A stretch of 48,028 nucleotides of DNA from an uncultured Clostridia bacterium (GTDB lineage: Bacteria > Bacillota > Clostridia > TANB77 > CAG-508). Of the stretch, positions 24,484 to 33,196 are shown piece by piece. The notes beneath the pieces were generated by a model. It was not told the DNA's origin, ran no database searches, and saw only the letters and a program-made list of their open reading frames with translations. Position numbers and translations under genes: made by a program. Position 1 is the stretch's first letter; every line of letters starts with the position of its first letter. The stretch is from contig CANQWQ010000011.1 in NCBI GenBank assembly GCA_947627595.1, forward strand, positions 1-48,028, written 5' to 3'.

Positions 24484-25494
24484 ATGAAAGAATATAGATT
24501 AGCGCTAGTAGGCGCAACAGGAGTTGTTGGAAGAGAAGCAAGAAAAGTTTTAGAAGAGATGAATCTTCCAATTTCAAAATATGTGTTTTTAGCATCAAGT
24601 AGATCTGCTGGAACAAAAATAGAATTTATGGGAAAAGAATATGAAATTCAAGAGTTAAAAGAAGACTCTTTTGATGAAGGTTTTGATTTTGCTGTATTTA
24701 GTGCAGGTGGAGAAACTTCAAAAAAGTTTTCACCAATAGCTGCTTCAAAAGGTGCAGTTGTTGTTGATAATAGTAGTGCTTTTAGAATGGATAAAGATGT
24801 TCCATTAGTTGTTCCAGAAGTCAACCCACAAGCTATTTCTCAAAATCATGGAATTATAGCAAACCCAAATTGTTCTACAATTCAAGCAGTTGTTCCGTTA
24901 AAAGTTTTAGATGATAAATATAAAATTAAGAGAATTGTTTATTCAACATATCAAGCTGTTTCAGGTGCTGGAAAAGCTGGAATCGAAGATTTAGAAAATG
25001 GAATTGATGAATATTCAAATGGAGTAAATTATGATCTTCACAAATTTGCTCATCCAATTTTTAATAATTGTTTGCCAGATATAGATATTGCAATGGAAAG
25101 CGGTTATACAAAAGAAGAAGAGAAAATGATAAACGAAACTAGAAAAATCTTAGAAAGACCTAATTTACCAGTTACTGCTACATGTGTTAGAGTTCCAGTT
25201 TTTAACTCACATAGTGAATCAATAAATGTTGAATTTGAAAATGAATTTGATTTAGATGAATTGATAAAAGCTCTTAAAGATTCAGAAGGAATTATTGTTG
25301 AAAATAATCTAGAAAATCATGAATATCCTTTAGCTACTAATGCTACAGGACATAATGAAGTTTATGTTGGAAGAATAAGAAGAGATTTTAGTGTTAAGAA
25401 TGGCTTGAACTTCTGGTGTGTAGCTGATAATATTAGAAAAGGTGCTGCAACAAACGCACTTCAAATAGTAAAATATATGATTGAAAATAATTAA
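24484..25494 (+). CDS. asd: aspartate-semialdehyde dehydrogenase
   Basis: A 336-residue enzyme making aspartate semialdehyde for lysine/DAP, threonine and methionine. ATG 24484 starts the NADP site RLALVGATGVVGREA; a GTG nine bases earlier is less likely. The catalytic Cys is in NPNCSTIQ, and the late His region (RVPVFNSHSESINVEF) is present. Fits the DAP gene cluster upstream. Confidence 0.96.
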   Translation: MKEYRLALVGATGVVGREARKVLEEMNLPISKYVFLASSRSAGTKIEFMGKEYEIQELKEDSFDEGFDFAVFSAGGETSKKFSPIAASKGAVVVDNSSAFRMDKDVPLVVPEVNPQAISQNHGIIANPNCSTIQAVVPLKVLDDKYKIKRIVYSTYQAVSGAGKAGIEDLENGIDEYSNGVNYDLHKFAHPIFNNCLPDIDIAMESGYTKEEEKMINETRKILERPNLPVTATCVRVPVFNSHSESINVEFENEFDLDELIKALKDSEGIIVENNLENHEYPLATNATGHNEVYVGRIRRDFSVKNGLNFWCVADNIRKGAATNALQIVKYMIENN

Positions 25495-25498
25495 AAAC

Positions 25499-25540
25499 TA
25501 GAGTGCTTATTAGGGAAAATAAGCACTCTTAAATTTTGTA
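25499..25540 (+). terminator. probable terminator after asd
   Basis: GAGTGCTTAT (25501-25510) pairs with ATAAGCACTC (25519-25528), followed by a T/A-rich tract. Confidence 0.6.
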
Positions 25541-25631
25541 AAAAATTTGTAAAATTTTTTGATAAATTTGTATACAAAAAAATAATTAAGATATATAATG
25601 TTAGGGAAATAGAAATTTTAAGGGGGTTAAT

Positions 25632-27497
25632 ATGAATAGAAATTTAAAGAGAATTAGCATTTTGTTTATATTATTCTTTGCTTTTTTTCTAGTACATAAT
25701 GTATATGGTGCTAATTATATGACAGTTAATGAATCTCGTCCTTTTAATCAAGTTGGTGCTTATGAAGTTTTATCATTAGTAAATCAACAAAGACAAGCTA
25801 ATGGAAAAGCTCCACTTGTTTGGGACGGAGACTTAGAGGCAGTAGCTATGCAAAGAGCTATTGAAGCTGATGGCTTTTTTGCACACACTAGACCATCTGG
25901 TGAAGATTGTTATACTGCTTTTAATATGATACAAAACAATAGTTATTATACAAAAGGTGAAAATATTTATTGGGCACTTGGATACCCAAATACTGCAGCT
26001 TCTGCTATGAATAGTTGGATGAATTCAGATGGACACAGAGCTAATATTTTAAATGATTCTTTTACATCAATTGGTGTTGCAAATTGTGGAACTACTTGGG
26101 TTCAAGTATTTGGCGCTACATCAAATACTTCAAATCAATCACATACAGATTTTCAAGGTAATAAATCATATGATATAGTAGTAAAAGATCCTATTATCCA
26201 ATCAAATCTTGATTCAGTTGAATTTAGTTATGGTGAAAGTTATGATAATTTTTTTAATACTAATTCAAAAACACGTGGAAATGCTATAATTTTTTATGTA
26301 ACTACTACTGATACTGATCTAGCTTATCAAAGTATATATTATGATTTTTCAATTAATAAATATGATGTAACTATGGAGAGCTCAAATCCTAATGCTTTAC
26401 AAGTTAATGGTAGAGGTCTTACAGCTAGAGATGCAGGAACAGGAACTTTAACTTTTAGATATCAAAATGCTGTACCATATACAATTAATTTCAAAGTCTT
26501 AGGTCCAGATATGACAAATTATCTATTTAATGCTCAATATTATGCAGATAAAAATCCTGATTTAAAGGCTGCATATGGATATGATGCAGGTGCTTTAAAA
26601 AACCATTATGAAGTTTTTGGTAAAGCCGAAGGTAGACAAGCATCTCCAGTTTTTGATCCAATTTGGTATTTAGATAAAAACTCAGATTTAAAAGCAGCAT
26701 TTGGAAATGATTACGTTTCAGCATATAATCATTTCGTATCAAGCGGAATATCAGAATTAAGAAATTCATCTTCAGAATATTGGGGAAAATATTATAAAGA
26801 ACACAATTCAGATTTAAGTAGTTTCTCAGGAACACAATTATTAATACATTATATGGAAAATGGTAGAAAAGAAGGTAGAAAGGCAAATGATGCTTCATCT
26901 TCATCAGTACCATCTCAACCATCAAATCCAACAGGACCATCAACTGTGCCACAACAACCACAAACACCAAAAGTTCAAAATGCAGAAAGATTTGTTTTTG
27001 ATTATAGATTTTATGCAGATGTAAACCAAGATTTATTAGCAACATTTGGATATAATGAATCAGCACTTAGAAATCACTGGAACACTTTTGGTAAAAGAGA
27101 GGGAAGAATTGCTTCTCCAGTATTTAGTGTAAAAGATTATATTGAATATAATAGTGACTTAAAAGCTACTTATGGAAATAACTATGAAGAAGCAATAAAT
27201 CATTTTATAGCATTCGGAGTAAATGAAGAAAGAAGAACTGCTAAATGGTTTGATATAAAATATTATGTTGATAATAATAGTGATTTAAAGAAAGCTTTCG
27301 GAGATAATTATGGAAATGCATTTGAACATTTCGTTAATTTAGGAATAAATGAATTTCGTACAACATCAAGTGAGTTTAATGTAGAAACTTATAAAAATTC
27401 AAATAATGACTTAGTTACAGCATTTGGAAAAGATGGAAGAAGTTATTACACTCACTATGTTAGAGTAGGTTTTTCAGAAGGAAGAAAATGTATATAG
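25632..27497 (+). CDS. secreted CAP/SCP-domain protein with C-terminal repeats
   Basis: A 621-residue secreted protein: signal peptide at residues 1-26 (cleavage near VYGA), CAP domain at about 45-165 (LSLVNQQRQANGKAPLVWDGDLEAVA, HTRPSGEDCY, GENIYW and DGHRANILND), a beta region to about 290, then about seven imperfect 40-50-residue repeats with the form F-x2-x-Y-Y-x-x-N-x-DL-x-A-x-G, followed by H-F/Y and GxxEGR. A Ser/Pro/Gln-rich linker (about 420-445) splits the repeats into two sets. Such repeats occur in surface proteins of gut Clostridia; wall or glycan attachment is inferred. AAGGGGG precedes the start. Confidence 0.88.
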   Translation: MNRNLKRISILFILFFAFFLVHNVYGANYMTVNESRPFNQVGAYEVLSLVNQQRQANGKAPLVWDGDLEAVAMQRAIEADGFFAHTRPSGEDCYTAFNMIQNNSYYTKGENIYWALGYPNTAASAMNSWMNSDGHRANILNDSFTSIGVANCGTTWVQVFGATSNTSNQSHTDFQGNKSYDIVVKDPIIQSNLDSVEFSYGESYDNFFNTNSKTRGNAIIFYVTTTDTDLAYQSIYYDFSINKYDVTMESSNPNALQVNGRGLTARDAGTGTLTFRYQNAVPYTINFKVLGPDMTNYLFNAQYYADKNPDLKAAYGYDAGALKNHYEVFGKAEGRQASPVFDPIWYLDKNSDLKAAFGNDYVSAYNHFVSSGISELRNSSSEYWGKYYKEHNSDLSSFSGTQLLIHYMENGRKEGRKANDASSSSVPSQPSNPTGPSTVPQQPQTPKVQNAERFVFDYRFYADVNQDLLATFGYNESALRNHWNTFGKREGRIASPVFSVKDYIEYNSDLKATYGNNYEEAINHFIAFGVNEERRTAKWFDIKYYVDNNSDLKKAFGDNYGNAFEHFVNLGINEFRTTSSEFNVETYKNSNNDLVTAFGKDGRSYYTHYVRVGFSEGRKCI

Positions 27498-27515
27498 TAA
27501 TAGGAGAAAAATAAA

Positions 27516-27932
27516 ATGTATAGTGAAAAAAGCTTTAAAAATTATATCTTTTGGGTACAAGTTAAAAGAGTATTTATAATAATTTTACTTAGCTGTATCG
27601 GTGCAGCTCTTGGAATTTTAATTGGAAAAATTTTAGAAAGTGCAGTTCAAGTTTCAAAATATAATAATATGATAATTGCTATTTCAACAATAATATTCTT
27701 TTTAATTTCACTATTGCTTACAGTAGGAACAGGAGAAAAAGTTCAAGATGGTTATTGGAAAATTGCTGTTTTAAGAAAACTTACTGTAATTCAAAAAAAT
27801 CTTGAATTAAATAATAGATTAATGAAAACCTCACCTGAAAGAACTAATCTTTCTTCAGTTACGGCTGATTTAGAGGATGAAACACTATATGATGGTGAAG
27901 CAACAGATGATGACGAAGAAGATAAAAAATAG
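27516..27932 (+). CDS. two-segment membrane protein, unknown
   Basis: A 138-residue protein with two hydrophobic segments (about residues 17-40 and 50-71) and an acidic C-terminus ending in a run of Asp/Glu. No family recognised. It follows the CAP protein by 18 bases with AGGAG, so may belong to the same operon. Confidence 0.65.
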   Translation: MYSEKSFKNYIFWVQVKRVFIIILLSCIGAALGILIGKILESAVQVSKYNNMIIAISTIIFFLISLLLTVGTGEKVQDGYWKIAVLRKLTVIQKNLELNNRLMKTSPERTNLSSVTADLEDETLYDGEATDDDEEDKK

Positions 27933-27943
27933 AATTTGATTTT

Positions 27944-27978
27944 TAAAAACCTAGAAAATTTTCTAGGTTTTTTTGTTT
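27944..27978 (+). terminator. Rho-independent terminator
   Basis: AAAACCTAGAAAATTTTCTAGGTTTTTTT, then more T residues. Confidence 0.8.
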
Positions 27979-28045
27979 TTTAGGAATAATTTAAATTTTG
28001 CCTGAATATATATTAAATAAATACTGTTGCAAAGGATGTTTTTAT

Positions 28046-29002
28046 ATGCAAACAAAAGCTAAAGAGATTTTAAATTATTTTCCTGAAGAACTTGAAAAAG
28101 CGTTAGTAATTGATGTCACAGAAAATTTTGATAAACTCGAAGAAATTAGATTAAGAGCTTTAAGACCAGTTATTTTAAAGCTAAGAGATGATGAAAAAAT
28201 AATTAAATATAATGTTTCAACAGAAGAAATTTTAAATACAATGTCTAGAGTTTGCGAAAATTCGATATATTCTTATCAAAATGAAATTGCAAATGGATTT
28301 GTAACTATAAAAGGTGGCCATAGAGTAGGAATATCTGGTTCATGTGTGATAGAAAATTTTAAAGTTATAAATATAAATTATATTTATAGCTTAAATTTTA
28401 GAATTGCAAGAGAAATTTTAGGTTGTTCTCAAAGTATATTAAAAGAAATAATAGATTTAGAATTAAACACTATTTATAATACTTTAATTGTATCTCCGCC
28501 TGGAGCTGGTAAAACTACTGTACTTCGAGACTTGATAAGAATTTTATCATCAGGAATAAAAGATTATAGATTTAAAGCTATAAATGTTGGAGTTGTTGAT
28601 GAAAGAGGAGAAATATCAGCACTTTTTAGGGGAATTCCTCAAAATGATATTGGAATAAAAGTTGATATTTTAGAAAATGTTTCAAAAGATGTTGGAATGA
28701 AGATGTTAGTAAGAAGTTTGGCACCTAAAGTTATAGTTGCAGATGAAATTGGAAGCATTCAAGACGTCGAAGCTATAAATTATGCAATTTGTTCAGGTGT
28801 TAAAGGAATTTTTACTTCACATGGCGAAACAATGCAAGATTTAAGATTAAACCCTGTAATTAAAGATTTAATTACGTTAAATATAATAGACAGAATAATT
28901 TTTCTTGATGAAAACAAAAAAGGTTCTATTCGAGAAGTTTATTATTTGGACAAGAAAAATAGAGAATATTTTTTAAATGAAAAAGGAAATAAAACAATAT
29001 GA
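28046..29002 (+). CDS. spoIIIAA: stage III sporulation protein AA (ATPase)
   Basis: A 318-residue ATPase of the mother-cell to forespore channel complex, related to secretion ATPases. ATG 28046 has AAAGGA nine bases upstream; the open frame extends to 27998 without support. Walker A is SPPGAGKTTVLRDL, Walker B is KVIVADEIGS, and the FVTIKGGHRVGISGSC N-terminal block is typical. The stop overlaps the AB start (ATGA). First gene of the complete AA-AH operon, normally under sigma-E control. Confidence 0.96.
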   Translation: MQTKAKEILNYFPEELEKALVIDVTENFDKLEEIRLRALRPVILKLRDDEKIIKYNVSTEEILNTMSRVCENSIYSYQNEIANGFVTIKGGHRVGISGSCVIENFKVININYIYSLNFRIAREILGCSQSILKEIIDLELNTIYNTLIVSPPGAGKTTVLRDLIRILSSGIKDYRFKAINVGVVDERGEISALFRGIPQNDIGIKVDILENVSKDVGMKMLVRSLAPKVIVADEIGSIQDVEAINYAICSGVKGIFTSHGETMQDLRLNPVIKDLITLNIIDRIIFLDENKKGSIREVYYLDKKNREYFLNEKGNKTI

Positions 29003-29484
29003 TTTTTATAAAAATAGTTTTAATTTCTTTAATTTTTATGACAACAAGTTTAATTGGAAATATTAAATCAAAGAGCTTTGAAAAACGATATTTAGAGCTT
29101 AAAAATTTTAAAAGCGGACTTGCGATTTTTAAAAGTAAGCTAGAATTTACTTATGAACCGATTAATGAAGTTTTTAAAGATATTTCAAAAATTGTTTATG
29201 ATGATAAAGAAAATGTTTTTAAAAATTTTATAGAAAATAATGACTGGAATTTAGCGGTTGAATCTCAAGAAAATTTTGAAAATGATGATAAAGAAGTTAT
29301 AAAAAGCTTTGGAAAAATGCTCGGAAAACTTGATAAATCAGGACAATTAAGCGAAATAAATTTGGCAGATGAATTTTTAGATAAACAAATTGAAAATGCA
29401 TTTAATATTAAAGAAAAAAATGAAAAATTATATAAAGTTTTAGGAAGAAGTGTAGGAATAGCGATAGCAATTATTTTTATTTGA
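28999..29484 (+). CDS. spoIIIAB: stage III sporulation protein AB
   Basis: A 161-residue bitopic membrane protein with hydrophobic ends (residues 3-18 and about 148-161) and a helical middle (FKSGLAIFKSKLEFTYEPI is the typical front block). Assigned mainly by motif and by its position between AA and AC; GspF-like role in the channel is known from the family. Confidence 0.92.
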   Translation: MIFIKIVLISLIFMTTSLIGNIKSKSFEKRYLELKNFKSGLAIFKSKLEFTYEPINEVFKDISKIVYDDKENVFKNFIENNDWNLAVESQENFENDDKEVIKSFGKMLGKLDKSGQLSEINLADEFLDKQIENAFNIKEKNEKLYKVLGRSVGIAIAIIFI

Positions 29485-29498
29485 TATAAGGAGGCTTT

Positions 29499-29693
29499 AT
29501 GAATATAGATCTTTTATTTAAAATTGCTGGAATAGGAATAATTATTGCTGTTTTACACCAAATATTAACTAAAGCTGGTCGTGAAGACCAAGCAATGATG
29601 ATGAGTTTAGCCGGAATGGTAATTGTTCTTACTGTAATAATAAAAGAAATTAGTGAACTATTTCTAACAGTAAGGACGGTGTTTAATTTGTGA
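29499..29693 (+). CDS. spoIIIAC: stage III sporulation protein AC
   Basis: A 64-residue two-helix membrane protein; FKIAGIGIIIAVLHQIL and KAGREDQAMMMSLAGM are the family signature. AGGAGG precedes the start. The stop overlaps the AD start (GTGA). Confidence 0.95.
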   Translation: MNIDLLFKIAGIGIIIAVLHQILTKAGREDQAMMMSLAGMVIVLTVIIKEISELFLTVRTVFNL

Positions 29694-30076
29694 TTGATAT
29701 TATAAAAATTATTGGAATTGGGTTTATAAGTTTAATTATAATCGTAATTTTAAAAGAATATAAAAGAGATTTTGCGGTTTATGCTGAATTAATTGGCGGA
29801 GCAATAATTTTATATTTTTGCATTGATTATATAAAAGGAATTATAGATTTTATAAATGGTTTATCTGTAACAGGAATCAGTAATAGTTTTATTTTACTTT
29901 TAATTAAAATTACTGGAATTTCAATACTTACAGAATTTTCAGTTTCAGTTTGTAGAGATATGGGGGAAAATGCTATTGCTAGCAAAGTTGACTTAGGAGG
30001 AAAATTGTTAATTGTTTCACTATCAATACCAATTATCACGGCTACCTTAAGTGGATTATTAGGACTTTTGGAATAG
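29690..30076 (+). CDS. spoIIIAD: stage III sporulation protein AD
   Basis: A 128-residue polytopic membrane protein starting at GTG inside the AC stop. Typical elements are IIKIIGIGFISLIIIVILKEYKRDFAVY-like opening and VSVCRDMGENAIASKVDLGGK. Works with AC and AE in the membrane part of the feeding-tube complex. Confidence 0.95.
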   Translation: MIDIIKIIGIGFISLIIIVILKEYKRDFAVYAELIGGAIILYFCIDYIKGIIDFINGLSVTGISNSFILLLIKITGISILTEFSVSVCRDMGENAIASKVDLGGKLLIVSLSIPIITATLSGLLGLLE

Positions 30077-30087
30077 CTGTAATTTTA

Positions 30088-31185
30088 TTGTTTTTTATTT
30101 CTCCTATTTCTAATGGGACAAGCGAGTTAATAGATTCTCAAAAAGAAAATTTTGGAATTTCTGCTTTTTTAGAAAAGTCTAAAGAATATACAAAAAACTC
30201 ATTTCCAGATTTAGATTTAAATAGTGTTTTTGATTCTGGAATTCAAGGAAAGTTAAATATTTCTGGCTTTTGGGGATTTATAGTAGAACTATTTGGAGAA
30301 GAACTAAAAAGCGGAATTTCAGGAGCTATTGCAATTCTTATAGTAATCATAATACATAGTGTTTTGAAGGCAATAATAGAAAATTTATCAGATAATAATA
30401 CAGGACAAATTGCATATTTTGTGGAATATTTAGCCATTATTTCAATAATTACAGCAAATTTTGGAGACATTTTATTAGTAACGAAAAATGCTATAAATGA
30501 ACTCATAAATTTTATGAGATTATTTATACCAATACTTATTGCACTTATGTTTACAACAGGAAAACTAGCATCATCAAGCGGTTTAGGAAGTGTAATAATT
30601 ATTTTTATAAATATAATTGGAACAATAATAAGTTCAGTTTTAATACCATTAATTATGTGTTCAACAGTACTTGGAATAGTTAATTCATTTTCAGATAAAA
30701 CTCAAACTTTAGAATTATCAAGATTTATAAAATCAGTCGTATTATGGATATTAGGAATAATTTTAACGGTTTTTGTTTGTAGTTTAACATTTCAAGGAAT
30801 TTTATCTTCATCTGTTGATGGCTTAACTTCTAAAACTGCAAAAGCGGCTGTATCTAATTTTATTCCGTTTGTTGGAAAAATAATGGGAGATACGATTGAC
30901 ACTGTTATAGGGTGTACAAATATTTTAAAGAACACCTTTGGAATCATTGGAGTTGTGATATTAATAGGAATTTCAATTGCTCCTATAATTAAAATTTCGA
31001 TAATTTGGTTTTTGATAAAACTTATTTGTGCAGTCTGTGAAACAATTGCAGATCCTAAAATAGTGAAACTTTTAGCTGGAATAAGTGAAAGCTATAAATT
31101 GCTTTTCGGAATTCTTATGTCTTGCTCGATAATGTTTATTGTTGGAATTACAGTGGTTTTAAGAATGACAAGCATAGCGGTTTAG
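30088..31185 (+). CDS. spoIIIAE: stage III sporulation protein AE (start uncertain)
   Basis: A polytopic membrane protein with a signal sequence and about seven further segments; TSELIDSQKENFGIS, GLGSVIIIFINIIGT and VDGLTSKTAKAAVSNFIPFVGK are family blocks. The first standard start codon is TTG 30088, but it has no ribosome site and cuts the signal peptide short. The frame is open upstream (KWIIRTFGIAVILLFFIS), where only ATT 30055/30058 could start. Another reading is TTG 30012 behind AGGAGG in a different frame, joined by CGG at 30039 with a +1 shift; this is speculative. The gene itself is certain. Confidence 0.9.
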   Translation: MFFISPISNGTSELIDSQKENFGISAFLEKSKEYTKNSFPDLDLNSVFDSGIQGKLNISGFWGFIVELFGEELKSGISGAIAILIVIIIHSVLKAIIENLSDNNTGQIAYFVEYLAIISIITANFGDILLVTKNAINELINFMRLFIPILIALMFTTGKLASSSGLGSVIIIFINIIGTIISSVLIPLIMCSTVLGIVNSFSDKTQTLELSRFIKSVVLWILGIILTVFVCSLTFQGILSSSVDGLTSKTAKAAVSNFIPFVGKIMGDTIDTVIGCTNILKNTFGIIGVVILIGISIAPIIKISIIWFLIKLICAVCETIADPKIVKLLAGISESYKLLFGILMSCSIMFIVGITVVLRMTSIAV

Positions 31186-31193
31186 GTGGTTTT

Positions 31194-31658
31194 ATGATTA
31201 ATAATATAAATTCTTGGACAAGTAAAATCATAATTGCAACTGTTATAACAATTATAATTCAAATGATTTTACCAAATGGAAAAAATAAAAAATATATTGA
31301 AATTGTAAGTTCTCTTTATATTTTATATGTGATTTTAAATCCGATTTTAAATATAGATAAAAATGTTTCGATTTTAGATATTAAAGCTACAATAGCTGGA
31401 ATGGCTAGTGGAGAATATGTTTCAAAAGACGATATTGCAAGAAGTTATATTTTAGGAATGGAAAATAGCTTGAAAGCGAAGATTGAAGAACTTGGTTATA
31501 AAGTAGATTATATTCAATTTTATATAACTGCTGATTATACTGCTATTGCTAAGATTGAAGTTAAAATGATAAAAGATTCAGAGTTTGATAAAAATAAAAT
31601 AATTAATTTAATTTTAGATAATTTTCAATTAGATAAATCAAATATTATTATTTCTTGA
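31194..31658 (+). CDS. spoIIIAF: stage III sporulation protein AF
   Basis: A 154-residue protein with two N-terminal membrane segments (about residues 10-28 and 37-52) and a cytoplasmic or intermembrane C-terminal domain. INSWTSKIIIATVITIIIQMILP and the NKKYIEIVSSLYILYVILNPI block are the AF signature. ATG 31194 chosen over the longer open frame because it follows the AE stop by 8 bases with GGTGG. Confidence 0.93.
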   Translation: MINNINSWTSKIIIATVITIIIQMILPNGKNKKYIEIVSSLYILYVILNPILNIDKNVSILDIKATIAGMASGEYVSKDDIARSYILGMENSLKAKIEELGYKVDYIQFYITADYTAIAKIEVKMIKDSEFDKNKIINLILDNFQLDKSNIIIS

Positions 31659-31673
31659 AAGGAGAAAAATTAA

Positions 31674-32125
31674 GTGCTTGAAAAAATTAAAAATCTTTTT
31701 AAAGAAAAAGATGATAAAAAGAAAATGGAAAATTTGATAGTTTTTTTAATTATTTTAGTCGTAACTTTGATTTTGGTTAATAAAATATTAAAAGATGAGC
31801 CAGACTCAAAAACTGATTTTGTTCAAAATCAAGTTGATGCTCAACTAGTAAATTCTGAAATTAGCAATTCTACCTTAATTGATAAAAGTAATGAATCTGG
31901 AATCGAAGAAAGGCTTGAAAATATTCTCTCGGGAATAAATGGCGTTGGAAAAACTGAAGTTCTTATAACTTATAAAGATTCAAGTCAAGAGATTGAGGGA
32001 GCGATTGTGATTGCAGAAGGTGCGCGGTGTAACTACAATAAAACAAAATATAGTTTCAGCAGTAGAGGCTGCAACTCGGACTTTTGAGCCATGAAGTTCA
32101 AGTTTTTGAAATGAAAAAAGAATAG
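31674..32125 (+). CDS. spoIIIAG: stage III sporulation protein AG, needs two +1 shifts at CGG
   Basis: Ring-forming, bitopic protein of the sporulation channel. GTG 31674 has AAAGGAG upstream; a membrane segment lies at about residues 21-39. The family core GINGVGKTEVLITYKDS and GAIVIAEGA is present, then in-frame CGG at 32025-32027. Skipping that C gives EGA-GVTTIKQNIVSAVEAAT, then a second in-frame CGG at 32077-32079; skipping that C gives AAT-GLLSHEVQVFEMKKE and TAG at 32123-32125, the normal AG ending. Without shifts the protein stops at 32085. Both recovered glycines and the C-terminal HxVxVFEM strand fit the family. Two independent identical lesions in one small gene argue against chance. 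Confidence 0.92.
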
Positions 32126-32137
32126 AGAGGAGAGGCT

Positions 32138-32870
32138 ATGCTTAAGAAATTTATAGATAAATTCATTGATAGAATTAAATATATAAAGTTTAATAAAAGT
32201 GGTGATAAAAGTAAGAACAAAAATCTTCATAAAATAAAAGAGGTTCGGGCTTTTATTAACAGCAGTAATTTTAGTGGGAATTGGCTATGCAAATTTTTCT
32301 AATAATTCTTCAAATATTATGTCAAACTCAGTTCCTACAAGTGTAACAAATAATATAGGTGATGTTCAACTTGTAAGTAGTTCATCAGCTATTGTTGAAA
32401 ATGATGAATCACTAGAAGCGCCATTAGTAGAAAATACCGTTGGTCTTGTTGAAAACGAAAATGTAAATCAAAATAATGAGAATTTACAAAATAGTGAAAC
32501 TGTTCAGACAAGTAATTCTGATAATAGTAATTATTTTGCGGAACTTAAGATGCAAAGAAATGAAATGTTTTCTAAAAATATTGAGACATATCAAAAAATA
32601 GTAGATAGTGAAACAATTTCAAGTGAACAGAAATCAATTGCAGTTCAAGAGATTGAGAAAATTAATAATTTGCAAAATTCAATGAAAACTGCAGAAGAAC
32701 TTATTAAACTTAAAGGATTTGAAGATGTTGTAATTCTTTCTTCAAATGAGAAAATCAGTGTAATTGTAAGAATTGCTGTTTTATCAGATTCTCAGGTTGC
32801 TCAAATTCAGAATATTGTATCAAAAGAGTTTAACACCGAAATTTCCAACATCACAATTTCAAACAAATAA
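32138..32870 (+). CDS. spoIIIAH: stage III sporulation protein AH, needs +1 shift at CGG 32246
   Basis: Mother-cell partner of SpoIIQ in the channel. ATG 32138 has GAGAGGAGAGG upstream, 12 bases after the AG stop. The frame gives a basic cytoplasmic start, then EV at the edge of the membrane segment and in-frame CGG at 32246-32248. Skipping C 32246 continues as GLLLTAVILVGIGYANFS, the expected membrane helix, and on to TAA 32870 with the AH core (NYFAELKMQRNEMFSKNIETYQ region) and the C-terminal YscJ-like strand motif (IVRIAVLSDSQVAQIQNIV). The joined product is about 243 residues, a normal size. Without the shift the protein ends before the helix is complete. Confidence 0.92.
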
Positions 32871-32907
32871 AATTGGAAAAGGGGACTGTCCCCTTTTCCA
32901 ATTTTTA
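32869..32907. repeat. dispersed palindromic repeat, copy 4 (perfect; terminator-like)
   Basis: The best copy: 18-base arms (32869-32886 and 32888-32905) that are perfectly complementary around a single T, core GGGGACTGTCCCC. It begins inside the spoIIIAH stop codon and ends the spoIIIA operon; the glyS promoter follows within 5 bases. Confidence 0.85.
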
Positions 32908-32909
32908 TC

Positions 32910-32938
32910 TTGACAAAGATGAGAAATGATAGTAAAAT
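32910..32938 (+). promoter_or_regulatory. glyS promoter
   Basis: TTGACA at 32910-32915 and TAAAAT at 32933-32938, spacer 17, directly after the palindromic repeat. Confidence 0.7.
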
Positions 32939-32944
32939 AGTTCT

Positions 32945-33172
32945 ATCAATTGAATTTAACATTAGACGTTGAAAAAGAAGAAATCTTTAGATAGTGTTTT
33001 TTAGAGAAGAAGTGGTTGGTGAAAACTTTAAACATTAAAAAGGTTTTGGAGCTTTGGAGTCTATTTTAATTAAGTGGATTATTTTAAATAATCAAATAGG
33101 GTGGAACCGCGTGAGCTTGCTTGCGTCCCTACAGTATAAGCTGGAGGGACACAAGTTTTTTGTTTTCTTCCA
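32945..33172 (+). promoter_or_regulatory. T-box riboswitch controlling glyS
   Basis: The 326-base gap before glyS holds a T-box leader. The invariant AGGGTGGAACCGCG is at 33098-33111. Upstream is a long stem I with AGAGA (33003) and GGTTGGTGAAA (33014) elements and GGA triplets at 33048 and 33056, either of which could be the Gly specifier. Downstream GTCCCT (33125-33130) pairs with AGGGAC (33145-33150), followed by T residues, as the terminator. Uncharged tRNA-Gly should favour the antiterminator and raise glyS expression. Confidence 0.9.
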
Positions 33173-33196
33173 GAAGTAATGAAGGGAGGAATTTTT

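Noticed and set aside
26527-27066. Open frame of 179 codons on the minus strand inside the CAP repeat region
   Set aside because: It mirrors the repeat codons of the plus-strand gene, has no ribosome site and reads as low-complexity Leu/His; a shadow.
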